Shown: positions 26,307-34,764 of the stretch, piece after piece | Position numbering within the stretch: the first letter of the stretch is position 1 | Layout of the letters: every line of letters begins with the position of its first letter | NCBI GenBank assembly: GCA_016197225.1 | Contig: JACPWC010000013.1 | Location: 1 to 64,000 of the forward strand | Direction of reading: 5' to 3' | Source: Chloroflexota bacterium | Lineage (GTDB): Bacteria; Chloroflexota; Anaerolineae; Anaerolineales; VGOW01 | Length of the DNA: 64,000 nt | The notes under the pieces: model-generated | Seen by the model: only the letters and a program-made list of their open reading frames with translations | Database searches by the model: none | Told to the model about the DNA's origin: nothing | Translations under genes and position numbers: made by a program

Positions 26307-26470
26307 GATCTGTGGGAGCGGGTTATAGTTTTGCCCAACTGTTTTGTGAAGCCTCTACCGCTCTCTGTTGTAGCGTTTAGTTTGGGAGCAATAACGTGAG
26401 CTTTGGGCAGGCAGTTGGCCCAATCAAACCGTCCGCTGACGTTGAGTGAAACGTCGGGGGCGGTTTTTTG
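26307..26470 (+). promoter_or_regulatory. Structured leader 2 with terminator, upstream of the SnoaL-like gene
   Basis: It contains TTTGGGAGCAATAACGTG at 26381-26398, matching leader 1 in 16 of 18 bases. It ends in a long terminator stem (CCGTCCGCTGACGTT with AACGTCGGGGGCGG, then TTTTTTG, 26429-26469). The gene starts 133 bases later. The region 26108-26602 contains no protein gene. Confidence 0.5.
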
Positions 26471-26602
26471 TTTTCCGCCCACCGGGACACAGAAGGGAGG
26501 CAACCATCGAACGAACATGATCGTCAAACTGAGATGCAACATCCATCAAGTGGCCTACAAGGCCGGTGACCGGCTGAACTCCGGTCGGAAAGGAAACACA
26601 CA

Positions 26603-27034
26603 ATGTCAGAGCAAGAGAACGTCAAAATTGCGCAGATGTTTTTCGACAACTTCAATGCCCACAATTTGGACTGGGCTGATGGGATCGTCACCGACGATTA
26701 TCGGGCCGAGGGGCCAGGCGCGCCTGGCCCGATGACCAGAGAGCAGGTAAAAATGCAAAACCAGGGTTTTCTGACGGCGTTCCCTGATTTGCATTTTGAG
26801 GTGACGCTCACTCTCAGCCAGGGTGACTATGTTGTGCTACATTGGATAGGCACCGGCACACACACCGGGCCGCTCCCTACACCTTCAGGCGGCGCTATCC
26901 CGCCCACCGGCAAAAAGGGGACAGTGTCGGGCAGTGTCACCTATCAGTTCCGGGAAGGCAAAGTGGCCCGCGCCTGGAATTTCTGGGATATGGCCAGCCT
27001 GTTGGGGCAGTTGGGCTTACTGCCGCCTATGTAA
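26603..27034 (+). CDS. SnoaL-like ester cyclase / NTF2-fold protein
   Basis: The 143-residue product is an NTF2-like alpha+beta barrel of the SnoaL/aklanonic acid methyl ester cyclase type: KIAQMFFDNFNAHNLDWADGIVTDDYRAEGPGAPGP, MQNQGFLTAFPDLHFEVTLTLSQGDYVVLHWIGTGTHTG and TYQFREGKVARAWNFWDM are the standard segments. Most stand-alone relatives have no proven reaction; a small-molecule binding or isomerase-like role is all that can be said. The gene has a GGAAAGGA site and a structured leader related to that of the upstream surface protein. It is monocistronic. Confidence 0.85.
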   Translation: MSEQENVKIAQMFFDNFNAHNLDWADGIVTDDYRAEGPGAPGPMTREQVKMQNQGFLTAFPDLHFEVTLTLSQGDYVVLHWIGTGTHTGPLPTPSGGAIPPTGKKGTVSGSVTYQFREGKVARAWNFWDMASLLGQLGLLPPM

Positions 27035-27062
27035 CCACAACTTGATATTCAACCAACCCTCA

Positions 27063-27150
27063 GAGCCTGTTTGACAAATCGAGTTTTGGCCGATTTCTGT
27101 AGGGCGAATTGGCAATTCGCCCTACAATTTCTGAATTTCAAAACAGGCTC
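27063..27150. repeat. 88-bp nested inverted repeat (MITE-like)
   Basis: The outer arms GAGCCTGTTT/AAACAGGCTC enclose an inner hairpin TGTAGGGCGAATT/AATTCGCCCTACA. The structure looks like a miniature inverted-repeat element; no target-site duplication was found. Confidence 0.65.
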
Positions 27151-27221
27151 GCGGGTTGGCATTGTGCATTGTGAATTGTGGATTAGCGGCAAAGACTGTG
27201 GGAGCCGACGATGATTAAGCC

Positions 27222-27251
27222 TTGACTTCAGGCGGCGATTTTTGTTATAGT
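27222..27251 (+). promoter_or_regulatory. Promoter of the trp operon
   Basis: TTGACT (27222-27227), an 18-base spacer and TATAGT (27246-27251). It stands directly before the T-box leader. Confidence 0.75.
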
Positions 27252-27267
27252 GCCGTCAACCACATAA

Positions 27268-27600
27268 ACCAAAAACGTCGAAGAGGACGAGTATGCGCCG
27301 AAACGAGGCATAGAGAGTCGGACAGAAGTTGGTGGAAGCCCGACGCCCACGCTGACGCGGAATGGCCCTCAGAGTTGCAAGGCAAAAAGCTGTGAAGCTG
27401 AGTAGCCGCCGCCGGAGACGCCACCGTTATCAGGGCAGAGGGTATCGCCATAAAAGGCTGTGCCCGCAAAAAGTGAGGCTGGCCTACGCAAAATCTGTCG
27501 CATCGTCGGCAGATTTTTGTTTATGTATCCCACCGACCTAAACTGGGTGGCACCACGGAAGACTGCTTTCGTCCCAAAAGATGGAAGCAGTCTTTTTGAT
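27268..27600 (+). ncRNA. Tryptophan-specific T-box leader with terminator
   Basis: The T-box core AACTGGGTGGCACCACGG lies at 27541-27558. It is followed by a terminator AGACTGCTT/AAGCAGTCT with TTTTT (27560-27597). Upstream are the stem I features: the AG-rich bulge ATAGAGAG, the distal loop AGTTGGTGGAAGCC at 27327-27340 and a specifier-loop stretch GCGGAATGGCCCTC in which TGG at 27363-27365 is the tryptophan codon. A further hairpin AATCTGTCG/CGGCAGATT lies at 27491-27517. Uncharged tRNA-Trp should pair with TGG and the T-box and permit read-through into trpE. Confidence 0.92.
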
Positions 27601-27681
27601 TCTCGCAAAAGCACGGATTTCCAGAAGAGGCGGATCGCGATCTGTTCATTCTGAGAATCCGTGCTCTGAAGAGGCAATACT

Positions 27682-29166
27682 ATGGTGCTTGCTCAACCCA
27701 CTCTAACTCACCACTCTGACTTTTCCACGCACGTCACCGTCGCCCGCGAACTGCCCACCGATCTCGAAACGCCTGTCTCAGTCTACCTTAAACTTGCGGC
27801 GGGCGGCGGGCCGTCGTTTTTGCTGGAGAGCGTGACCGGCGGCGAGCAGGTGGCGCGTTATTCGTTCATCGGCGTCGAGCCGAAGGTTGCGCTCGTTCTG
27901 CGCGGGCGGACGATTGAGCGACACGCGGGCGGCCAAATTACCGATTACGAATTACCAAGCAACGTTGACCCTCTCGAATCAATCCGCGCCGAGCTGGCCG
28001 ATTACGCCGTCGAGCACGCCCCAGACCTGCCGCGCTTCCTCGGCGGCATGGTCGGCTATCTCGGTTACGAGACTGTCCAGTTCTTTGAGCCGACGTTTGA
28101 TTTGCCGAAAGCCGATCTGCCAGATGGCATCTTCCTGCTGGCCGACACGGTGGTAGCATTTGATCATGCGCGAGGGCGGACGCTGTTGATGACGACGGTC
28201 TCGACAGAGGAGCGAGAGGAGGCTGAGGCGCGGCTGGGTGCGCTGGCCGAAAAGATAAAAGCTGCCACTCCCCAAAAAACCCAGGCACCCAAACTCCCAT
28301 TCACGGAGAAAGGAGAGACGCGAACGCGATCAAACATCACCCGAGAGGCATTTGAGGCGAGTGTTCTGCGAGCGAAGGAGCACATCGCGGCCGGCGACAT
28401 TTTTCAGGTGGTGCTGTCACAACGGCTATCCCGGCAGACGGCGGCTAAACCGTTCGACATCTATCGCAGTTTGCGGCGGCTCAATCCGTCGCCGTACATG
28501 TTCTTCTTCGACTTTGGCGCTCTGGCCGGCGAGCCGTTGCATCTAATCGGCGCCTCGCCGGAAATTCTCACTCGACTCGAAGGGGCAACCGCCACGGTGC
28601 GCCCCATCGCCGGGACTCGCCCCCGTGGCCGGACGCCTGCCGAGGACGCAACCCACGAGGCCGACCTGCTAGCCGACCCTAAAGAGCGCGCCGAGCACGT
28701 GATGCTGGTGGACCTGGGCCGCAACGACATCGGACGGGCCTGCAAATACGGCTCGGTGAAAGTGTCGGAACTGATGACGGTTGAACGCTACTCGCACGTG
28801 ATGCACATTGTCTCGCACGTCACCGGCGAACTGAGCGAAGGGCGCGATGCTTACGATTTGATCCGCGCCACGTTTCCGGCAGGCACGGTGAGCGGCGCGC
28901 CCAAAGTGCGGGCCATGGAAATCATCGCCGGGCTTGAGGGCGAAGCGCGCGGGCCGTACGCAGGCCTGGTGGGTTACATCGGCTTCGACGGTTCGATGGA
29001 CACCTGCATCACCATTCGCACCTTGCTCATGCGCGGCCAGACAGTGAGCGTGCAGGCCGGGGCCGGCATCGTCGCCGACTCTGATCCGGCGAAGGAATAC
29101 GAAGAGACGATGAACAAAGCCAGGGCGCTTATTAAAGCTGTTGAGTTGGCCGAAGAATCTTTCTAA
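27682..29166 (+). CDS. trpE: Anthranilate synthase component I
   Basis: The product has 494 residues, the usual size. The feedback-site motif FLLESV (tryptophan binding, LLES) is near residue 55. The chorismate-binding domain carries AAGDIFQVVLSQR, PSPYMFFFDFG, the GTRPRGRT loop, HVMLVDLGRNDIGRA and FPAGTVSGAPKVRAMEII in family order. With TrpG it converts chorismate and glutamine to anthranilate. It is the first gene after the T-box. Presence of LLES implies allosteric inhibition by tryptophan in addition to T-box control. Confidence 0.97.
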   Translation: MVLAQPTLTHHSDFSTHVTVARELPTDLETPVSVYLKLAAGGGPSFLLESVTGGEQVARYSFIGVEPKVALVLRGRTIERHAGGQITDYELPSNVDPLESIRAELADYAVEHAPDLPRFLGGMVGYLGYETVQFFEPTFDLPKADLPDGIFLLADTVVAFDHARGRTLLMTTVSTEEREEAEARLGALAEKIKAATPQKTQAPKLPFTEKGETRTRSNITREAFEASVLRAKEHIAAGDIFQVVLSQRLSRQTAAKPFDIYRSLRRLNPSPYMFFFDFGALAGEPLHLIGASPEILTRLEGATATVRPIAGTRPRGRTPAEDATHEADLLADPKERAEHVMLVDLGRNDIGRACKYGSVKVSELMTVERYSHVMHIVSHVTGELSEGRDAYDLIRATFPAGTVSGAPKVRAMEIIAGLEGEARGPYAGLVGYIGFDGSMDTCITIRTLLMRGQTVSVQAGAGIVADSDPAKEYEETMNKARALIKAVELAEESF

Positions 29167-29171
29167 AGTCG

Positions 29172-29222
29172 GGTGGTCAGGTAGTCGAATAGTCGAACAG
29201 ACTACTCGACTACTCGACCACC
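29172..29222 (+). repeat. Word-repeat hairpin (AGTCGAAT / ACTCGACT)
   Basis: A 21-base left arm made of eight-base TAGTCGA-type words (29172-29192) pairs with 29202-29222 with two mismatches, between trpE and trpS. Confidence 0.8.
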
Positions 29223-29243
29223 AGACCAAGCGACAAAACGACC

Positions 29244-30290
29244 ATGACCAAACCCCGTCTTCTTACCGGCGACCGCCCCACCGGCCGGCTCCATCTCGGC
29301 CATTACGTGGGCAGTCTTGCCAATCGAATCAAACTACAACATGAGTACGAAGCCTTCTTCATCATCGCCGACTTACACACGCTGACGACGAGGCCGGAGC
29401 GCGACTTCATCCGCGAAATCCCCGGCTACATTCGCGAGATCGTGTTGGACTATTTAGCCGTCGGCATTGACCCGGAGCTTTCCACCATCTTCGTCCAGTC
29501 GGCCATCCCCGAAACTTACGAACTCAACCTGCTGTTCGAGATGCTGGTCACCGTGCCGCGCCTTGAACGATTGCCTTCGCTGAAAGACATGGCTCGCGAC
29601 GCCAACCTGGACACGATGCCGTTTGGTTTGCTGGGCTACCCCGTTTTGCAAGCGGTGGATATTCTGCTTCCACGCGCCAACATCGTGCCGGTCGGCAAAG
29701 ACAATCAGGCGCACGTCGAACTGGCCCGCGAGATCGCCCGCCGCTTCAACCTGCTGTACGCGCCCGTCTTCCCCGAACCTGAGGCGCTGGTGGGCGAAGT
29801 GCCGACGCTCGTCGGCACGGACGGGAGCGCCAAAATGAGCAAGTCGGCGAACAACGCAATTTATCTTTCAGATGACGCCGAAACAGTGGAGGCCAAAGTG
29901 AAGGTCATGTATACCGACCCTAACCGTCTGCGCGCCACCGACCCCGGCACGGTCGAGGGCAACCCGGTCTTCATCTATCACGACGCCTTCAACGCGAACA
30001 AAGACGAAGTGGCCGATTTGAAAGAACGCTATCGCAACGGCAAAGTGGGCGACGTGGAAGTGAAAGCCAAACTCGCCCAGGCCCTCAACGCCTTCCTCGA
30101 TCCGTTCCGCGAGCGCCGCGCCCACTACATGACGCGGCCACTGCTCCTGCAGGACGTGATCGCCAACGGCATCCGCCGGATGCAGGCCGAGGCCAAAGAG
30201 ACGATGTTGCTGGCGCGCGAGGCGGCAGGGCTGGGCTACGTAGCCGAGTTGTATCAGGACACGGTGGATATTTTTGGGGAGAGTGAGTGA
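29244..30290 (+). CDS. trpS: Tryptophanyl-tRNA synthetase
   Basis: The product has 348 residues. It is a class I synthetase: [18 protein letters not shown] contains the HIGH-type signature HLGH, and [15 protein letters not shown] contains the KMSKS signature near residue 200. [20 protein letters not shown] belongs to the Trp binding region. It charges tRNA-Trp. Its place inside the biosynthetic operon behind a Trp T-box puts both tryptophan supply and its activating enzyme under the same uncharged-tRNA signal. Confidence 0.96.
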   Translation: MTKPRLLTGDRPTGRLHLGHYVGSLANRIKLQHEYEAFFIIADLHTLTTRPERDFIREIPGYIREIVLDYLAVGIDPELSTIFVQSAIPETYELNLLFEMLVTVPRLERLPSLKDMARDANLDTMPFGLLGYPVLQAVDILLPRANIVPVGKDNQAHVELAREIARRFNLLYAPVFPEPEALVGEVPTLVGTDGSAKMSKSANNAIYLSDDAETVEAKVKVMYTDPNRLRATDPGTVEGNPVFIYHDAFNANKDEVADLKERYRNGKVGDVEVKAKLAQALNAFLDPFRERRAHYMTRPLLLQDVIANGIRRMQAEAKETMLLAREAAGLGYVAELYQDTVDIFGESE

Positions 30291-30295
30291 AGAGA

Positions 30296-30324
30296 GATTG
30301 GAGATTAGAGAATTGGAGATTGGG
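30296..30324 (+). repeat. Direct word repeat (GGAGATT) before trpG
   Basis: Heptamer-like words GAGATT, GGAGATTAGAGAATT and GGAGATT fill the gap between trpS and trpG. No inverted arm is present, so only half of the usual element is seen. Confidence 0.6.
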
Positions 30325-30325
30325 C

Positions 30326-30892
30326 ATGATTGCGATGATTGATAACTACGACTCGTTTACTTACAACCTGGTTCAATATTTTGGCGAACTGGGCACGGAG
30401 ATGACCGTCTTTCGTAACGACCAAGTGACACTCAATCGCCTTGTCACCCTGTCACCCTCCCACCTTGTCATCTCCCCCGGCCCCGGCGACCCGAATGACG
30501 GCGGTATCTCCAACGACGCCATTCTCTACTTCACCGGCAAGATTCCGGTGCTGGGGGTGTGTCTCGGTCATCAGTGCATCGGCGCTGTCTTTGGCGGCAA
30601 GGTCAGCCGCGCTCCCCGGCTCATGCACGGCAAAACGTCGCCCATCTACCACCACGGGCAAGGTTTGTTCGAGGGCCTGCCGTCGCCATTCAACGCCACT
30701 CGCTACCACTCGCTCATCGTCGAAGAGCCACTGCCCGACTGCCTCGAAGCGCAAGCCTTTACCAAAGAAGGCGAAGTGATGGCCTTGCGCCACAAAGAAG
30801 GCCCGACCTTTGGCGTGCAGTTCCACCCGGAAAGTATTTTGACGGAGGGCGGGAAGGTGCTGTTGAAAAACTTTCTGGAGTTAGTCGGGTAG
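30326..30892 (+). CDS. trpG: Anthranilate synthase component II, glutamine amidotransferase
   Basis: From the ATG at 30326 the product has 188 residues; upstream codons of the frame lie in a word repeat. Class I amidotransferase motifs: [19 protein letters not shown] at the start, [13 protein letters not shown] for the oxyanion region, [16 protein letters not shown] with the nucleophile Cys and [15 protein letters not shown] with the catalytic His and Glu. It feeds ammonia from glutamine to TrpE. The same subunit may also serve 4-aminobenzoate synthesis, which cannot be excluded. The last codons run into a repeat element. Confidence 0.96.
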   Translation: MIAMIDNYDSFTYNLVQYFGELGTEMTVFRNDQVTLNRLVTLSPSHLVISPGPGDPNDGGISNDAILYFTGKIPVLGVCLGHQCIGAVFGGKVSRAPRLMHGKTSPIYHHGQGLFEGLPSPFNATRYHSLIVEEPLPDCLEAQAFTKEGEVMALRHKEGPTFGVQFHPESILTEGGKVLLKNFLELVG

Positions 30893-30982
30893 TCAGATGG
30901 TCAAGTAGTCGAGTAGTCAAGTGGCCGGGCAACGAGCCATCCGACTACCTGACTACTCGACTACAAGACTGCTTGACTTGTT
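30881..30982 (+). repeat. Word-repeat hairpin (AGTCGAGT), second copy family in the trp operon
   Basis: Eight-base words (GGTCAAGT, AGTCGAGT, AGTCAAGT) form a left half; GTAGTCGAGTAGTCA at 30905-30919 pairs perfectly with 30950-30964. It uses the same word family as the element before trpS. Confidence 0.85.
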
Positions 30983-30986
30983 CGCC

Positions 30987-32015
30987 ATGATCAAAACCGT
31001 CCTCCCCAAACTTCTCCGCCGCGAGAATTTGACTCAGGCCGAAGCGGAAAGCGCCATGACCGACATCATGGGCGGCACGGCCACCCCGGCCCAAATTGGC
31101 GGCTATTTGATTGCCTTGCGGATGAAAGGCGAAACGGTGGACGAGATCACCGGTAGCGCCCGGGCAATGCGGGCGCACGCCACCAAGGTGGCGCCGTCTC
31201 GCAGTGGCGGCCAACCCTTGTTCGACACCGCCGGAACCGGCGGCGACGGGGCAGGCACGTTCAACGTCTCCACGGCGGCGGCCTTCGTCGTCGCCGGAAC
31301 CGGGCGCAAGGTCGCCAAGCACGGCAACCGCGCCGCCTCGTCGGCCTGCGGTTCCGCCGACGTGTTGAGCGCGTTGGGCGTGAGCCTGGAACTGACGCCG
31401 GAGCAAGTGGCGAAGTGCATTGACGAAGTCGGCATCGGCTTCTTGTTTGCGCCCAGGTTTCATCCAGCTATGAAATTCGCCGTCGGCCCGCGCAAGGAGT
31501 TGGGCCAGCGCACCATCTTCAACGTGCTCGGCCCGCTCACCAACCCGGCAGGCGCGAGCCAACAACTGATCGGCGTGTACGACCCGGCGCTGACCGAGAC
31601 GATTGCCAAAGTGTTCGGCGAGCTTGGCGGGGTAGCGGCGTTTGTGGTGCACGGTCACGGCGGCCTCGACGAGTTGACGACGACCGGCCCGAATAAAGTT
31701 AGCCATCTCAAAGACGGCCAAGTGACGACATTTGAACTTGATTCGGAGTCGCTTGGTTTGCGCCGCGCCGGGCCGGGCGATCTCAAAGGCGGCTCACCGG
31801 AAGAGAACGCGCAGATAATGCGGCAAGTGTTGAGTGGCGAGAGCAATGGCGCTTTGAAGGACGTGGTTCTGCTCAACGCCGCCGCCGCCATCGCCGCCGA
31901 CAGCGGCGACCTGGCGAACGGCCTAGCCGAAGCCCGCCAAGCCCTCGAAAGCGGCGCGGCCCTGGCGAAGATGGAAGCGCTGGTCAAACTGTCTAGCGAA
32001 CTGAGGAAGGGCTAA
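30987..32015 (+). CDS. trpD: Anthranilate phosphoribosyltransferase
   Basis: The product has 342 residues from the ATG at 30987. Diagnostic motifs: DTAGTGGDGAGTFNVSTAAAFV (PRPP binding), KHGNRAASSACGSADVLSALG (anthranilate and PRPP contacts) and FLFAPRFHPAMKFAVGPRKELGQRTIFNVLGPLTNPA. It transfers phosphoribosyl from PRPP to anthranilate, the second step of the pathway. It is a stand-alone enzyme, not fused to TrpG. The gene follows trpG after a 94-base repeat-filled spacer. Confidence 0.97.
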   Translation: MIKTVLPKLLRRENLTQAEAESAMTDIMGGTATPAQIGGYLIALRMKGETVDEITGSARAMRAHATKVAPSRSGGQPLFDTAGTGGDGAGTFNVSTAAAFVVAGTGRKVAKHGNRAASSACGSADVLSALGVSLELTPEQVAKCIDEVGIGFLFAPRFHPAMKFAVGPRKELGQRTIFNVLGPLTNPAGASQQLIGVYDPALTETIAKVFGELGGVAAFVVHGHGGLDELTTTGPNKVSHLKDGQVTTFELDSESLGLRRAGPGDLKGGSPEENAQIMRQVLSGESNGALKDVVLLNAAAAIAADSGDLANGLAEARQALESGAALAKMEALVKLSSELRKG

Positions 32016-32081
32016 CCGCGAAGGCGCGAAGGCCGCTAAGTTTTTTCTTGGTTTTCTTTGCGTTCTTTGCGTCTTCGCGGT
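32015..32081 (+). repeat. Word-repeat hairpin (ACCGCGAAG / CTTCGCGGT)
   Basis: ACCGCGAAGGCGCGAAGG at the left and TTTGCGTTCTTTGCGTCTTCGCGGT at the right, with a T-rich loop, fill the trpD-trpC gap. The end arms ACCGCGAAG and CTTCGCGGT are perfectly inverted. Confidence 0.75.
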
Positions 32082-32088
32082 GAAAGAA

Positions 32089-32868
32089 ATGTCTATCCTT
32101 TCGGAAATCTTTGCCCACAAGCGTGCTGAGGTAGCAGAGCAGAAGAAGCGCGTGCCGATGATCGAGTTGCGGCGGCAGATTGAGACGGTTCGACCACCAC
32201 TTGATTTCCTGGCCGCACTCAAAGCCGCCCACCGCCCGGCGCTGATCGCCGAAGTAAAAAAAGGATCGCCGTCGAAAGGCGTGATGGTCGCCGACTTCGA
32301 CCCGATCCGGCTGGCGCAAACCTACGCCGCCAACGGGGCAACCGCCATATCGGTGTTGACCGACGAGAAATACTTTGGCGGCTCGCTCAGTTACCTTCGT
32401 CAAATTGCCAATTTGAATCTCGGCGTGCCACTGCTTCGCAAAGAGTTCATTTGCGATCCCTATCAGGTTTACGAAGCGCGAGCGGCGGGCGCGGACGCAG
32501 TTCTGCTCATCGTCGCCGAGTTGAGCGACCACGAACTACTAACGTTTCAGAGCCGGATTCGCCATCTGGGCATGGCGGCGCTGGTGGAAGTTCACACCTA
32601 TCACGAACTGGTGCGCGCCCTGAGTTGTGGCGCTACGTTCATCGGCATCAACAACCGCGACTTGCGCGACTTTTCCGTGAGCCTGGACACAACGCGCCGG
32701 TTGCGCCCTCTGCTCCCGCCGGGCGTTGCCGTTGTAGCCGAGAGCGGCATCCGCGTGCGTGAGGACGTTTGCGGCCTGGGTGTGGACGCGGTGCTGGTGG
32801 GCGAGGCAATTGTGCGGGCGGAGGATGTGGGGGCGAAGGTGAGAGAGTTGGCGGGGCGTATTGCGTAG
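32089..32868 (+). CDS. trpC: Indole-3-glycerol phosphate synthase
   Basis: From the ATG at 32089 (a GTG three codons earlier is possible, inside the repeat) the product has 259 residues. It is a TIM barrel with ILSEIFAHKRAEVAEQKKRVP, PALIAEVKKGSPSKGVM (catalytic Lys), SVLTDEKYFGGSLSYL, PLLRKEFICDPYQVYEARAAGADAVLLI and GINNRDLRDFSVSLDTTRRL. It closes the indole ring from CdRP. It is a separate enzyme, not fused to TrpF. Confidence 0.97.
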   Translation: MSILSEIFAHKRAEVAEQKKRVPMIELRRQIETVRPPLDFLAALKAAHRPALIAEVKKGSPSKGVMVADFDPIRLAQTYAANGATAISVLTDEKYFGGSLSYLRQIANLNLGVPLLRKEFICDPYQVYEARAAGADAVLLIVAELSDHELLTFQSRIRHLGMAALVEVHTYHELVRALSCGATFIGINNRDLRDFSVSLDTTRRLRPLLPPGVAVVAESGIRVREDVCGLGVDAVLVGEAIVRAEDVGAKVRELAGRIA

Positions 32869-32912
32869 TGCGTATTCCGTAACCTTCTACGGAATACGAA
32901 ATACGAAATATG
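32857..32912 (+). repeat. Word-repeat hairpin (CGTATTCCGTA / TACGGAATACG)
   Basis: The perfect 11-base arms at 32871-32881 and 32888-32898 are flanked by further CGTATTGCG and ATACGAAAT words. It lies between trpC and the GTG start of trpF. Confidence 0.8.
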
Positions 32913-32919
32913 AAAATAC

Positions 32920-33540
32920 GTGAAGGTCAAGATTTGCGGCATCACCACCATCAACGATGCTCTGATGTGCGCTGAAGCCGGGGCCGACTTCATCGGGCTG
33001 AACTTTTATCCGAAAAGCCCGCGCTATCTCTCGCGAGAGAGGGCGCGCCAGATTGCATCGGCTTTACGCGATCTGCCCAAGCCGCCCGTGCTCGTCGGCG
33101 TGTTCGTCAACGAATCGGCGGCGGCGATGAAGGCGGCGCTGGACGAGTGCGGCTTAGACCTGGCCCAGTTGAGCGGCGACGAGTCGGAGGACGTTTTACA
33201 TGCGATGGGCGAGCGCGGGTTCAAAGCAATACGCAACCACCAATTACCAATTACCAATTACCAATTACTTCTCTTCGACGCTCACGCCGCCGGTCATTTC
33301 GGTGGAACGGGGAAAACAGCCGATTGGACACTGGCGGCTCAACTGGCGAAGCAATGCCGGTTATTGCTGGCCGGCGGTCTCACCCCGGACAACGTCGCCC
33401 TGGCAATTGGCCGCGTCCAACCGTGGGGCGTGGACGTGGCCTCAGGCGTCGAGACGGCTCCGGGAGTGAAAGACCGGGCGAAAGTATTTGCATTCATCAA
33501 GGCGGCAAAGGATGTCTCTAATTCTAACTCCTCACTCTAA
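32920..33540 (+). CDS. trpF: Phosphoribosylanthranilate isomerase
   Basis: GTG start at 32920; product 206 residues. [35 protein letters not shown] is the family N-terminus with the catalytic Cys, and [15 protein letters not shown] and [16 protein letters not shown] form the phosphate-binding end. It converts PRA to CdRP. Oddly, residues 107-117 ([11 protein letters not shown]) are encoded by four tandem ACCAATT words that look like an inserted repeat in frame. The last codons overlap the trpB start by 29 bases. Confidence 0.94.
   Translation: MKVKICGITTINDALMCAEAGADFIGLNFYPKSPRYLSRERARQIASALRDLPKPPVLVGVFVNESAAAMKAALDECGLDLAQLSGDESEDVLHAMGERGFKAIRNHQLPITNYQLLLFDAHAAGHFGGTGKTADWTLAAQLAKQCRLLLAGGLTPDNVALAIGRVQPWGVDVASGVETAPGVKDRAKVFAFIKAAKDVSNSNSSL
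33238..33268 (+). repeat. Heptamer repeat (ACCAATT) inside trpF
   Basis: Four tandem copies of ACCAATT, of the short tandem repeat kind usually found between genes, lie in frame within trpF. Confidence 0.8.
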
Positions 33541-34714
33541 CTCCCCCGGCAAGTTCGGCCCTTACGGCGGCCAGTTTGTGCCAGAGACGTTGATGCCCGT
33601 GCTCGACGAGCTTGTTGCGGCCTACGGCGAAGCGCAGGCTGACAAGTCTTTTCATCGTGAGTTTCAACATTTGCTCGAAACTTATGTTGGCCGCCCGACG
33701 CCGCTCACTTACGCCAAACGACTCAGCCAGCAATTGGGCGGCGCGCAAATTTACCTCAAGCGCGAAGACCTGGCGCACTCCGGCGCGCACAAGATCAACA
33801 ATGCTTTGGGGCAAGCCCTGTTGGCGAAACGCATGGGCAAAAGGCGCATCATCGCCGAGACGGGCGCGGGGCAACACGGCGTGGCGACGGCCACCGCCTG
33901 CGCTCTGCTCGGCCTGGAGTGCATTGTTTACATGGGCACGGTGGACATGGCCCGGCAACAGCCCAACGTCTTTCGCATGAAACTGTTGGGCGCAGAAGTT
34001 CGCGGCGTGGAGAGCGGCACGAAGACGCTCAAGGACGCCATCAACGAAGCCATCCGCGACTGGGTGACAAACGTGGGCGGCACCTACTACCTGCTCGGCT
34101 CGGCGCTCGGCCCGCACCCCTACCCGACGATGGTGCGCGACTTTCAATCCATCATCGGGCGCGAAGCGCGGGCGCAGATTTTGGAGCAGACCGGGCGACT
34201 GCCCGACACGCTGATCGCCTGTGTCGGCGGCGGCTCGAACGCGATTGGCCTGTTTCACGATTTCATCGCCGACGAGAATGTTGAGATGATCGGCGTGGAG
34301 GCCGGCGGCGAGGGAATCGCCAGCGGCAGACACGCCTCGCGTTTTGGCGATCCGCGCGTGGGCCGCGTTGGCATTTTGCACGGAGCAAAGACCTTCGTTC
34401 TGCAAACGCCCGACGGCCAAATCGCCGAAACGCACTCCATCTCTGCCGGACTGGACTATGCCGCCGTCGGCCCCGAACATTCTTACCTTCACGACAACGA
34501 ACGCGCCTTCTACACCTCGGCCACCGACGAAGAAGCCTTAGCCGCCTTCTCGACTCTCTGCCGAACCGAGGGCATCATCCCCGCCCTCGAATCCTCGCAC
34601 GCCGTCGCCGAAGCCCTCAAGCGCGCTCCGACGATGTTGCCCGATCAGATCATCGTCGTCAATCTGTCGGGCCGGGGCGATAAAGACCTTGACACTGTCA
34701 TGAAGAGTTTATAG
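33512..34714 (+). CDS. trpB: Tryptophan synthase beta chain
   Basis: Start at 33512 with AAGG upstream; product 400 residues. [22 protein letters not shown] is the standard N-terminus, [16 protein letters not shown] holds the PLP lysine, [19 protein letters not shown] follows, and [15 protein letters not shown] binds the PLP phosphate. It condenses indole with serine. This is the ordinary TrpB1 type that pairs with TrpA, whose gene follows. Confidence 0.97.
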   Translation: MSLILTPHSNSPGKFGPYGGQFVPETLMPVLDELVAAYGEAQADKSFHREFQHLLETYVGRPTPLTYAKRLSQQLGGAQIYLKREDLAHSGAHKINNALGQALLAKRMGKRRIIAETGAGQHGVATATACALLGLECIVYMGTVDMARQQPNVFRMKLLGAEVRGVESGTKTLKDAINEAIRDWVTNVGGTYYLLGSALGPHPYPTMVRDFQSIIGREARAQILEQTGRLPDTLIACVGGGSNAIGLFHDFIADENVEMIGVEAGGEGIASGRHASRFGDPRVGRVGILHGAKTFVLQTPDGQIAETHSISAGLDYAAVGPEHSYLHDNERAFYTSATDEEALAAFSTLCRTEGIIPALESSHAVAEALKRAPTMLPDQIIVVNLSGRGDKDLDTVMKSL

Positions 34715-34764
34715 AGGATTGGAGAATTCTCCAATCCTCCAAATTCTCTAATCTCTTCTCTCCA
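34715..34764 (+). repeat. Word-repeat palindrome (GGATTGGAGAATTC)
   Basis: A perfect 24-base palindrome (34715-34738) is followed by TCTCTAATCTCTTCTCTCC words up to the trpA start. The same word family occurs at 8793 and 30296. Confidence 0.8.
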
